Source: Geodermatophilus nigrescens (GTDB lineage: Bacteria > Actinomycetota > Actinomycetes > Mycobacteriales > Geodermatophilaceae). From it: 64,000 bases of DNA. Within the stretch, counting starts at the first letter, position 1; the number at the start of each line of letters is the position of its first letter. The translations under genes and the position numbers were made by a program. The DNA lies in contig NZ_FQVX01000006.1 in assembly GCF_900129495.1 (NCBI RefSeq), positions 1 through 64,000 of the forward strand, given 5' to 3'. The notes under the pieces are model-generated. The model saw only the letters and a program-made list of their open reading frames with translations, was not told the origin of the DNA and did not search any database. Shown here in pieces: positions 6,972-14,398 of this stretch.

Positions 6972-9536
6972 ATGACCACCAGCACGACGGGGCCGGCGCC
7001 CCTCCCCCTGCTCGACGACCCCCGCGACCTCGGCGCGCTGCGGGCCCGCGGCGACGACCCCGACGAGCTGTTCACCTCGTTCGCCGCCTGGGCGGAGGAC
7101 GGCGGCACGCCGCTGTACCCGCACCAGGAGGAGGCGCTGATCGAGCTGGTCAGCGGCGCGAACGTCGTCCTGGCGACGCCGACCGGCTCCGGCAAGTCCC
7201 TGGTCGCCACCGGCGCGCAGTACGCGGCGCTGGCCGCGGGGCGGCGCAGCTTCTACACGGCGCCCATCAAGGCGCTGGTCAGCGAGAAGTTCTTCGCGCT
7301 GTGCGGGGTGTTCGGCGCCGCCAACGTCGGGATGCTCACCGGCGACGCCGCGGTGAACCGGGACGCGCCGGTCATCGCCTGCACCGCCGAGGTGCTGGCC
7401 AACGTCGCGCTGCGCGAGGGTGCCGACGCCGACATCGGCCTCGTCGTCATGGACGAGTTCCACTTCTACGGCGACCCCGACCGCGGCTGGGCCTGGCAGG
7501 TGCCGCTGCTGGAGCTGCCGCGCGCCCAGTTCCTCCTGATGAGCGCCACGCTCGGCGACACCACCCGGCTCCGTGAGGACCTGGGCCGGCGGACCGGCCG
7601 GCCCACCGCGCTGGTGGCCACCGCCGAGCGACCGGTCCCGCTGCACCACTGGTACGCGACGACGCCGGCGCACGAGACGATCCAGGAGCTCCTGGACACC
7701 CGGCAGGCGCCGGTCTACGTCGTCCACTTCACCCAGGCGCAGGCCCTGGAGCGGGCCCAGGCGCTGATGAGCGTCAACGTCTGCTCCAAGGAGGAGAAGG
7801 CCGCGATCGCCGACGCGATCGGCGGGTTCCGGTTCACCTCCGCGTTCGGGCAGACGCTGTCGCGGCTGGTGCGCCACGGCATCGGCGTCCACCACGCCGG
7901 GATGCTGCCGAAGTACCGCCGGCTGGTGGAGACCCTCGCCCAGGCCGGGCTGCTCAAGGTCATCTGCGGCACCGACACCCTCGGCGTCGGCATCAACGTG
8001 CCCATCCGCACCGTGCTGTTCTCCGCGCTCAGCAAGTACGACGGCACCCGCACCCGCCTGCTCAACGCCCGCGAGTTCCACCAGATCGCCGGCCGCGCCG
8101 GGCGGGCCGGCTACGACACGGCGGGCACCGTCGTCGTGCAGGCGCCCGAGCACGAGGTGGAGAACCTGCGGCAGTTCGCCAAGGTCGCCGACGACCCGAA
8201 GAAGCGCCGCAAGCTCGTGCGGAAGAAGGCGCCCGAGGGCATGGTGCCCTGGTCGCAGGCGACGATGGACCGCCTCGTCGCCGCCGAGCCCGAGCCGCTG
8301 CAGAGCTCCTTCCGCGTCTCGACGTCGATGCTGCTCGACGTCGTCGACCGGCCCGGCGACCCGTTCGCCGCGATGCGCCGGCTGCTCACCGACAACCACG
8401 AGCCGCGCAAGCGGCAGCTGCGGCACATCCGGGAGGCCGTCGGCATCGCCCGCTCGCTGCTGCAGGCCGGCGTCCTGGAGCGGCTGCCCGAGCCGGAGGC
8501 CGACGGCCGCCGGTACCGGCTGACGGTCGACCTGCCGCCGGACTTCGCGCTCAACACCCCGCTGTCGACGTTCGCGCTCGCCGCCGTCGAGCTGCTGGAC
8601 CCCGACGGCGACACCTTCGCCCTCGACGTCGTCAGCGTCCTGGAGGCCACGCTCGACGACCCGCGGCAGGTGCTCGCGGCGCAGGCCAACAAGGCCCGCG
8701 GCGAGGCGGTCGCGCAGATGAAGGCCGAGGGCATCGAGTACGAGGAGCGCATCGAGCTGCTCGAGGACGTCACGTACCCGAAGCCGCTCGAGGAGCTGCT
8801 CGAGCACGCCTTCGACGTCTACGTCCGCAGCAACCCGTGGGCCCGCGACGCGCACCCCTCGCCGAAGGCGGTCGTCCGCGAGATGTGGGAGCGGGCGCTC
8901 ACGTTCAAGGAGTTCGTCTCCCTCTACGGGCTCACCCGCTCCGAGGGCGCGGTGCTGCGGTACCTGTCCGACGCGGTCAAGGCGCTGCGCTCGGGCGTCC
9001 CGGCGGCGGCGCGCACCGAGGAGGTCGTCGACGTCGTCGAGTGGCTCGGCGAGCTGGTGCGGCAGGTGGACTCCTCCCTGCTGGACGAGTGGGAGCAGCT
9101 CACCAGCCCCGACCAGCCGCTGGACGAGCCGGTCGCCGTGCCGGCCCGCGCCCGGCCGCTCACCGGCAACGAGCGCGCGTTCACCGCGATGGTGCGCAAC
9201 GCGCTGTTCGCCCGCGTGCAGCTGTGGGCGCGGCGCCGCTGGTACGACCTCGGCGAGCTCGACGCCGGCTCCGGCTGGGACGCCGAGCGGTGGGGCGAGG
9301 TGGTCCGCGGCTACTTCGCCGAGCACGGCGAGCTGGGCACCGGCGCGGACGCCCGCGGGCCCGCGCTGCTCGTGTGGGACCGGTCGACGCCCGGGATCTG
9401 GCGGGTCCGGCAGGTCCTCGACGACCCGGCCGGCGACCACGACTGGGGCATCGACGCCGAGGTGGACCTGGCGGCCTCCGACGAGGCGGGCGAGCTGGTG
9501 CTGCGGGTGGTCGACGCCGGCCGCAAGGACGACTGA
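6972..9536 (+). CDS. DEAD/DEAH-box helicase with DUF3516-type C-terminal region
   Basis: The 854-aa superfamily 2 helicase shows motif I ATPTGSGKS (residues 68-76), TAPIKALVSEKFF (Ia), motif II DEFH near 161, motif III MSATL, GTDTLGVGINVP and motif VI HQIAGRAGRAGYD. The Ski2/Mtr4-like core is followed by a long alpha-helical C-terminal part corresponding to DUF3516, a family largely confined to actinobacteria and presumed to act on RNA. The start at ATG 6972 is where homology begins; longer upstream frames run through the promoter region. It is monocistronic, with no recognised partner. Confidence 0.85.
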   Translation: MTTSTTGPAPLPLLDDPRDLGALRARGDDPDELFTSFAAWAEDGGTPLYPHQEEALIELVSGANVVLATPTGSGKSLVATGAQYAALAAGRRSFYTAPIKALVSEKFFALCGVFGAANVGMLTGDAAVNRDAPVIACTAEVLANVALREGADADIGLVVMDEFHFYGDPDRGWAWQVPLLELPRAQFLLMSATLGDTTRLREDLGRRTGRPTALVATAERPVPLHHWYATTPAHETIQELLDTRQAPVYVVHFTQAQALERAQALMSVNVCSKEEKAAIADAIGGFRFTSAFGQTLSRLVRHGIGVHHAGMLPKYRRLVETLAQAGLLKVICGTDTLGVGINVPIRTVLFSALSKYDGTRTRLLNAREFHQIAGRAGRAGYDTAGTVVVQAPEHEVENLRQFAKVADDPKKRRKLVRKKAPEGMVPWSQATMDRLVAAEPEPLQSSFRVSTSMLLDVVDRPGDPFAAMRRLLTDNHEPRKRQLRHIREAVGIARSLLQAGVLERLPEPEADGRRYRLTVDLPPDFALNTPLSTFALAAVELLDPDGDTFALDVVSVLEATLDDPRQVLAAQANKARGEAVAQMKAEGIEYEERIELLEDVTYPKPLEELLEHAFDVYVRSNPWARDAHPSPKAVVREMWERALTFKEFVSLYGLTRSEGAVLRYLSDAVKALRSGVPAAARTEEVVDVVEWLGELVRQVDSSLLDEWEQLTSPDQPLDEPVAVPARARPLTGNERAFTAMVRNALFARVQLWARRRWYDLGELDAGSGWDAERWGEVVRGYFAEHGELGTGADARGPALLVWDRSTPGIWRVRQVLDDPAGDHDWGIDAEVDLAASDEAGELVLRVVDAGRKDD

Positions 9537-9545
9537 CCCGTCCGG

Positions 9546-9621
9546 AGGAGATCCACGCGGCACGGGTCGAGCCGGAACCCGAACGGACCGATCTCCTGGG
9601 CAGGACCCCGTCCCCAGGAGA
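9546..9621 (+). promoter_or_regulatory. Candidate RNA switch: mutually exclusive hairpins masking a ribosome-binding site
   Basis: Three segments compete. P1 AGGAGATC (9546-9553) can pair with P2 GATCTCCT (9590-9597), enclosing a small CGGGT/ACCCG stem (9563-9567 with 9577-9581). P2, as TCTCCTGGG (9592-9600), can instead pair with P3 CCCAGGAGA (9613-9621). P3 contains the AGGAGA ribosome-binding site 5 nt before the ATG at 9627, so the second fold would hide it. The layout resembles a translational attenuator. No known riboswitch consensus is recognised. Confidence 0.4.
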
Positions 9622-9626
9622 CCGCC

Positions 9627-11126
9627 ATGACCGCTGCGGAGCCGCCGCGCACCACCTCCGGTGCCCCCTGGTCCCGCCCCGACGCCCTCGTCGAACGCAC
9701 CCGCTGGCTGTTCGGCCTGTGCGTCCTGGCGTCGCTGCTGCTGACGATCGGGGCGGCCGCACCGGCGCTCGCGCGGGGCGGCGCCCTCCCCCTGGCGGTC
9801 GCCTCGGCCGCGATCGCCGCCTCCGCCGTGGTGCGCTACCGGCGCGGCCGGGCGGTGGTGGCCTGCGACGTGGTGGACGTCGTCGCGCTGGCGGCGTTCA
9901 CCGCCCCGCTGGGCGTCCCGGCCGCCGCCTTCGGCCTGGCCTTCCCCATGCTGTGGTCCCGCTCGGTCTACGGCGGCGGCCGCGGGGTGGCCCTGCACGC
10001 CACGGGCGTGGGCGCCGCGCTGCTCGCCGCCACCCTCGCCGGGCCGCACCTGTTCGGGACCGCCCCGGTGCACGCCGCCGCCGTCGCCGGCACCCTGCCG
10101 GTGATGGCGGTGACCGTCGCCGTCGCCCGCCACCTGGCGAGCCAGCTCTTCGGCCGCGAGCAGTCCCGGCGTCGGGACGGCGCGCTCGCCACGCTGGGCA
10201 CGCAGCTGCTGGGGCTCACCGACCGGGACGCCGTCCTGCGCCGCGCGGGTGAGGCCTGGGCCGCCGTCTGCGCCGCCACCCCGGGCCTGCGCGTGGTCGT
10301 CCTCGCGGAGGCCGACGGGCTGCTCGTCCCGCTCGGGCACGCCGGACCGTTCCGGTCGGACCCGCCGCCGCTGCCCCGCTCGTCCTTCCCCGGCGACCTC
10401 GCCGTGTCCCCGGAGTACCCGGTGTCCCCCACGGCGGAGCTGACGGGGGCGGCCGGCGTGCGGGCCGCCTGGTCCTGCCTGCCGATGCCCGGCGTGCCGG
10501 GCACCGTGGTGCTGATGGGCGCGGCGCCGGCCGTGCCCTCCGAGGGCGTGGTCGCCGCCCGGTCGCTGCTCAACCAGGTGAGCCTGGCGCTGCGCGGGGC
10601 GGAGGCCCACGAGGAGGTCCGCACCCGCGCCCTCACCGACGCGCTCACCGGACTCGCCAACCGGGCGGCCTTCACCTCCGCGCTCGACGCGCAGCGGCCG
10701 TCCGGGGGCTGGGCCCTGTTCGTCGACCTCGACGACTTCAAGCGGGTCAACGACCGGCTGGGGCACGCGGCCGGCGACGAGCTGCTCACGGAGGTGGCCG
10801 CGCGCCTGTCGGCGGCCGTCCGCGAGGGTGACCTGTGCGCCCGCCTCGGCGGGGACGAGTTCGCGGTCCTCATGCCCGACGGGGACGAGGCCGACGCCCG
10901 GGCCCTGGGCCAGCGGCTGGTCGAGGCCGTGTCGCGCCCGGTCCTGCTCGGCGAGGACACCGCGTGGGTCGGCGCCAGCGTCGGCGCCGCCCGTCTGGAG
11001 CCCGGCGGCTCGCCGTCGGCCACCCTGCGCCGGGCCGACGCCGCCATGTACGCGGCCAAGGCGGCCGGCAAGAACCGGGTCGACGTCTCCTCCCCCGCCC
11101 ACGACGAGGTGACCGTCCCCGCCTGA
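9627..11126 (+). CDS. Membrane-anchored GGDEF diguanylate cyclase
   Basis: The 499-aa protein synthesises cyclic di-GMP if active. Residues about 20-180 hold several hydrophobic segments forming a membrane sensor module. A middle region of about 150 residues resembles a degenerate GAF domain. The C-terminal 170 residues are a GGDEF domain with an intact active site GGDEF (408-412) and an RxxD inhibitory site (REGD, residues 399-402). The ATG has an AGGAGA ribosome-binding site within a possible hairpin switch. No EAL domain is attached. The neighbours give no clue to the signal sensed. Confidence 0.88.
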   Translation: MTAAEPPRTTSGAPWSRPDALVERTRWLFGLCVLASLLLTIGAAAPALARGGALPLAVASAAIAASAVVRYRRGRAVVACDVVDVVALAAFTAPLGVPAAAFGLAFPMLWSRSVYGGGRGVALHATGVGAALLAATLAGPHLFGTAPVHAAAVAGTLPVMAVTVAVARHLASQLFGREQSRRRDGALATLGTQLLGLTDRDAVLRRAGEAWAAVCAATPGLRVVVLAEADGLLVPLGHAGPFRSDPPPLPRSSFPGDLAVSPEYPVSPTAELTGAAGVRAAWSCLPMPGVPGTVVLMGAAPAVPSEGVVAARSLLNQVSLALRGAEAHEEVRTRALTDALTGLANRAAFTSALDAQRPSGGWALFVDLDDFKRVNDRLGHAAGDELLTEVAARLSAAVREGDLCARLGGDEFAVLMPDGDEADARALGQRLVEAVSRPVLLGEDTAWVGASVGAARLEPGGSPSATLRRADAAMYAAKAAGKNRVDVSSPAHDEVTVPA

Positions 11127-11177
11127 CGGGGGTCCGCCCGGCCCGGGCGGCTGTGCCAGGCTTCCGCTGATGCGGTC

Positions 11178-11951
11178 GTGACGGGATGGGAGATGGCAGC
11201 GGTCGCCGTCGCCGGGCTCGCCGCGGGGGCGATCAACGCCGTCGTCGGCTCCGGGACGCTGGTCACCTTCCCGGTGCTGCTCGCCACCGGCCTGCCGCCG
11301 GTCACCGCCAGCGTGACCAACAGCCTGGGCCTGGTGCCCGGCAACGTCGGCGGCGCGGTCGGCTACCGGCGGGAGCTGTCCGGCCAGCGCGGGCTGCTGC
11401 TGCGGCTGCTGCCCGCGTCCGTGCTGGGCGCGCTCACCGGCGCCTTCCTGCTGCTGCACCTGCCGGCCGCGGCGTTCGAGGCGGTCGTGCCGGCGCTGGT
11501 CGGACTCGCGGTGGTGCTGGTGGCCGTGCAGCCGCTGCTCACCCGGCGGCTGGCCGCCCGCCGCGCCGGCGCCCCCGGGCCGCCGCGCGGGTGGCGCCTG
11601 GCCGGGCTCGTGGGCGCCGCCTACGCCACCGGCAGCTACGGCGGGTACTTCGCGGCCAGCCAGGGCGTGCTGCAGGTCGGGCTGTTCGGGCTGCTGCTCG
11701 CCGAGCCCCTGCAGCGGCTCAACGCGCTCAAGAACGTGCTCACCTCCGCGGTCAACGGGGTGGCGGCGCTGGCCTACGTGCTCGTCGCCGCCGACCGGGT
11801 GGACTGGCCCGCGGCCGGCCTGGTCGCGGCCGGCTCGCTGGCCGGCGGCCTGCTCGGCGCCCGCTACGGACGACGGCTGCCGTCGGCGGTGCTGCGGACG
11901 GCGATCGTCGTGCTCGGCGTCGTCGCGGTCCTGGTGCTGGTGACCCGGTGA
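11178..11951 (+). CDS. TauE/SafE-family transporter, first of a tandem pair
   Basis: The 257-aa protein has about eight hydrophobic helices in two related halves. The family signature appears near the N-terminus (GLAAGAINAVVGSGTLVTFP, then ATGLPPVTASVTNS) and as LNALKNVLTSAVNGVAA in the second half. TauE/SafE proteins export sulfite, sulfoacetate or similar organosulfur anions. The substrate cannot be told here. It starts at GTG 11178; an ATG at 11193 is a possible shorter start. Its TGA overlaps the GTG of the next gene by 4 nt, so the two are translationally coupled paralogues. Confidence 0.82.
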   Translation: MTGWEMAAVAVAGLAAGAINAVVGSGTLVTFPVLLATGLPPVTASVTNSLGLVPGNVGGAVGYRRELSGQRGLLLRLLPASVLGALTGAFLLLHLPAAAFEAVVPALVGLAVVLVAVQPLLTRRLAARRAGAPGPPRGWRLAGLVGAAYATGSYGGYFAASQGVLQVGLFGLLLAEPLQRLNALKNVLTSAVNGVAALAYVLVAADRVDWPAAGLVAAGSLAGGLLGARYGRRLPSAVLRTAIVVLGVVAVLVLVTR

Positions 11952-12712
11952 GCGTCCTCGAGTGGCTGCTGCTCGTGGCCGCCGGCGTCGGCGCGGGCCT
12001 CACCGGCAGCATCGCCGGGCTCGCCTCGCTGGTCAGCTACCCCGCGCTGCTGGCCACCGGCCTGCCGCCGGTCACCGCCAACGTCACCAACACCGTGGCC
12101 CTGGTGCTCACCAGCGTCGGGTCGGTGAGCGCCTCGCGGCCCGAGCTCGCCGGGCAGGGCCGGCGGCTGGTGCCGCTGGTCGTCGCCGGCGCCCTCGGCG
12201 GCACCGCGGGCGCGCTGCTCCTGCTCGTCACCCCGGCCGAGGCGTTCGAGCGGCTGGTGCCCGTGCTCATCGGCGCGGCGGCGCTGGCCATCCTGCTGCA
12301 GCGGCCACCGGCCGAGCTGGCCGCCGAGGGGCGCCGGGCGCACGGGGCGCGGGACCCCTGGTGGCTGGTCGCGCTCACCGGGCTGATCGCCGTCTACGGC
12401 GGCTACTTCGGCGCGGCCGCGGGCGTGCTGCTGCTGGCCACCGTGCTGCTCGGCACCGGCGAGGCGCTGCCGCGCAGCAACGCGCTCAAGAACGTCGTCC
12501 TGGGGTCGGCCAACGCGGTGGCCGCCGTCGGCTTCATCGTGCTGGCCGACGTGGCCTGGAGCGCGGCCCTGCCCCTCGCGCTGGGCTGCCTGGTGGGCGG
12601 GCGGCTCGGCCCGCGGGTGGTTCGCCGGGCCCCGCAGGCGCTGCTGCGGCGGCTCATCGCGGTCGCCGGGCTGGCGCTGGCCGTGGTGCTCGCCGTCGAC
12701 GCGTACCGCTGA
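11948..12712 (+). CDS. TauE/SafE-family transporter, second of a tandem pair
   Basis: The 254-aa protein starts at GTG 11948, overlapping the previous stop (GTGA). It closely parallels its neighbour: SYPALLATGLPPVTANVTNT against the first gene's TFPVLLATGLPPVTASVTNS, and SNALKNVVLGSANAVAAVGF in the second half. Eight helices are likely. The pair looks like a tandem duplication that has diverged; the products may form a heterodimer or have different substrates. The two share one transcript. Confidence 0.82.
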   Translation: MSVLEWLLLVAAGVGAGLTGSIAGLASLVSYPALLATGLPPVTANVTNTVALVLTSVGSVSASRPELAGQGRRLVPLVVAGALGGTAGALLLLVTPAEAFERLVPVLIGAAALAILLQRPPAELAAEGRRAHGARDPWWLVALTGLIAVYGGYFGAAAGVLLLATVLLGTGEALPRSNALKNVVLGSANAVAAVGFIVLADVAWSAALPLALGCLVGGRLGPRVVRRAPQALLRRLIAVAGLALAVVLAVDAYR

Positions 12713-12787
12713 GCGACCCCGGTGTGGTGCCGCCCGCGGCCGTGCACGAAGGTGGTCGCGCGATCGGAACGTGAGGAGACCGGATCG

Positions 12788-13540
12788 GTGACATCGGACG
12801 ACGCGGCGGGGCGCTTCCTCGAGGCACTGCAGGACCCTCCGGGGGACGGCGAGGGCGGCCCCGAGATGGCCCCCTCCCGGCTGGCCCGGGCCTTCGCGCA
12901 GGCGGTCGGCGTCGACGGCGCCGCGCTGAGCATCCACGAGGGCGCGGGCCTGCGGACGCCGATCGGCGCCAGCGACCGCACCACCTCGCGCGCCGAGCAG
13001 CTGCAGTTCACCACCGGCGACGGGCCGTGCCTGCGCGCGCACGACACCGGGCGGGCGATCGTGTTCGACATCGAGGACATCAACCGCAACTGGCCCGAGC
13101 TGCACGACGCGCTGCTCGGCGAGACGCCCTTCCGGGCGGTGTTCTCGCTGCCGCTGGCGCCGCCGCTGGGCCCGACGATCGTGGTCGACCTCTACGCCCG
13201 CGAGCTGGACACGCTGACCGGCGTGCCGCGCGAGGAGGTCGAGGCCGCGGTGCTGGTGCTCACGGAGGAGATGGTGCGCTCCTCGGGCGGGGCACGGGCC
13301 GACGAGGGCGCCCGCTGGTGGGACTCCCCCGACGCCCGCCGCCGCAACCGGGTCTGGCAGGCGACCGGCGTCGCCTCCGTGGCCCTCGACCTCGACGTCG
13401 TCGACACCCTGACCGTGCTGCGGGCGCACGCGTTCGCCACCGGCCGCGTCGTCGACGACCTCGCCGGGGACATCGTCGACGGGCGGATGGACCCGGGCGA
13501 GCTGCGCGACCCCGACCACCACCAGGACTCCGGGGCCTGA
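12788..13540 (+). CDS. GAF-ANTAR domain regulator
   Basis: The 250-aa protein has an N-terminal GAF domain (about 30-160; TTGDGPCLRAHDTGRAIVFD is a typical GAF segment). A C-terminal ANTAR RNA-binding domain follows (about 185-235; RVWQATGVASVALDLDVVDT and LRAHAFATGRVVDDLAGDIV). ANTAR proteins prevent transcription termination by binding tandem RNA hairpins. Here the GAF domain is the likely sensor. The start is GTG 12788, with GAGGAG 9 nt upstream. A hairpin overlapping the stop codon ends the transcript. Confidence 0.82.
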   Translation: MTSDDAAGRFLEALQDPPGDGEGGPEMAPSRLARAFAQAVGVDGAALSIHEGAGLRTPIGASDRTTSRAEQLQFTTGDGPCLRAHDTGRAIVFDIEDINRNWPELHDALLGETPFRAVFSLPLAPPLGPTIVVDLYARELDTLTGVPREEVEAAVLVLTEEMVRSSGGARADEGARWWDSPDARRRNRVWQATGVASVALDLDVVDTLTVLRAHAFATGRVVDDLAGDIVDGRMDPGELRDPDHHQDSGA

Positions 13541-13564
13541 GCCGGCGCGACCGCGCGCCGGCTC
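13539..13564 (+). terminator. Hairpin overlapping the GAF-ANTAR stop codon
   Basis: A perfect 11-bp stem (13539-13549 with 13554-13564, loop ACCG) includes the last two bases of the TGA at 13538-13540. It lies immediately before the 14-bp tandem repeat array. Confidence 0.65.
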
Positions 13565-13574
13565 GCGTGGCGGC

Positions 13575-13658
13575 GGTCAGGTCGCGGCGGTCAGGTCGCG
13601 GCGGTCAGGTCGCGGCGGTCAGGTCGCGGCGGTCAGGTCGCGGCGGTCAGGTCGCGGC
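13575..13658. repeat. Six-copy 14-bp tandem repeat at the 3' end of the 13647-14270 gene
   Basis: The unit GGTCAGGTCGCGGC starts at 13575, 13589, 13603, 13617, 13631 and 13645; the last copy ends GGCGT. On the minus strand each unit carries GCGACCTGACC, that is, the final Ala-Thr codons and TGA stop of the adjacent membrane-protein gene. The true stop (13647-13649) lies in the copy nearest the gene. It is most simply explained as replication slippage. It is too short and spacerless for CRISPR. Confidence 0.9.
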
Positions 13659-14270
13659 GTAGGCCGAGAGGAACAGCACGAAGGCCGACGTGCCCAGCAG
13701 CAGCCGGGCGGGCGTGAGCCCGTTGACCAGGCCCGCGGTGGCCTCCACCCACTGCGGGCGGACGCCGGCGTCGCTGGTGCCGCGGCGTACCACCCGCACC
13801 TCGTCGGCCAGCAGCACCCCGGCGGCGCCGAGCAGGGTGAGCCCGACGACCAGCAGGGTGAGCGAGAGGCCCTCCGCGTAGCCGTCGGCCCGCCCGGCGA
13901 GCAGCAGGACGGCGACCACCCCGGCCACGAGGCCGAGCGCCCCGCCCGCCACCGGCGCCCACGGGCCCATCCGCACGCGCGGGACCGTGCGCCGGCGCGG
14001 ACCGACCGACGGGCCGGCCGGCGGCGCTGGCGGGCGCCCCGGCAGCGGCCCGGTGGCCTGGTGCCCGGGCGGCAGCTGCTCGGGCACGACCGCCGGGGCG
14101 GCGGACGCGGCGGATGCGCCGGGCGCCGGGCCCGCACCGGCGGCGGTGGCGCCGGGCGCGGTCAGCGGGGCGGTGACCGGCGCGCCGGCACCCGGCGGGG
14201 CGGCGGACGGGACGGGCGGCTGCTGGCCGGGGGCCTGCGGGACGGGCTGCGGAGCGGCGGGATCGGTCAT
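13647..14270 (-). CDS. Proline/alanine-rich membrane protein of unknown function
   Basis: The 207-aa protein has a low-complexity Pro/Ala/Gly-rich cytoplasmic N-terminus of about 95 residues ending in PRRRTVPRVR. Hydrophobic segments follow near 103-125, 133-153 and at the extreme C-terminus (LLLGTSAFVLFLSAYAAT). Such proteins with a disordered tail and two or three helices are frequent in actinobacteria without a known role. The stop codon sits inside the first unit of a 14-bp tandem array, so loss of one unit would not extend the protein. Confidence 0.65.
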   Translation of the reverse strand: MTDPAAPQPVPQAPGQQPPVPSAAPPGAGAPVTAPLTAPGATAAGAGPAPGASAASAAPAVVPEQLPPGHQATGPLPGRPPAPPAGPSVGPRRRTVPRVRMGPWAPVAGGALGLVAGVVAVLLLAGRADGYAEGLSLTLLVVGLTLLGAAGVLLADEVRVVRRGTSDAGVRPQWVEATAGLVNGLTPARLLLGTSAFVLFLSAYAAT

Positions 14271-14398
14271 CGTCCGAGCACGCTAGGCGGGCCGTCCGAC
14301 AGCACCGGGCAGGCTCCCGGGCGCGCCGGGACCGCCGCCGGGCGCCGGACCAGCGCCCGGCGCGCGGGCACCGCCCGTCGAGCGCCGGTGACCGGCGG

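Noticed and set aside
9537..9626. Known c-di-GMP riboswitch upstream of the GGDEF gene
   Set aside because: The conserved GEMM-I core is not present. The competing hairpins are reported only as an unclassified candidate.
6852..11459. A 1,535-codon open frame on the minus strand across the helicase and GGDEF genes
   Set aside because: It is antisense to two well-supported genes and has low-complexity Gly/Arg/Gln-rich composition. Long antisense frames are expected at this GC content.
13575..13658. Tandem array considered as a small CRISPR
   Set aside because: Units are 14 bp, directly adjacent with no spacers, and no cas genes are nearby.
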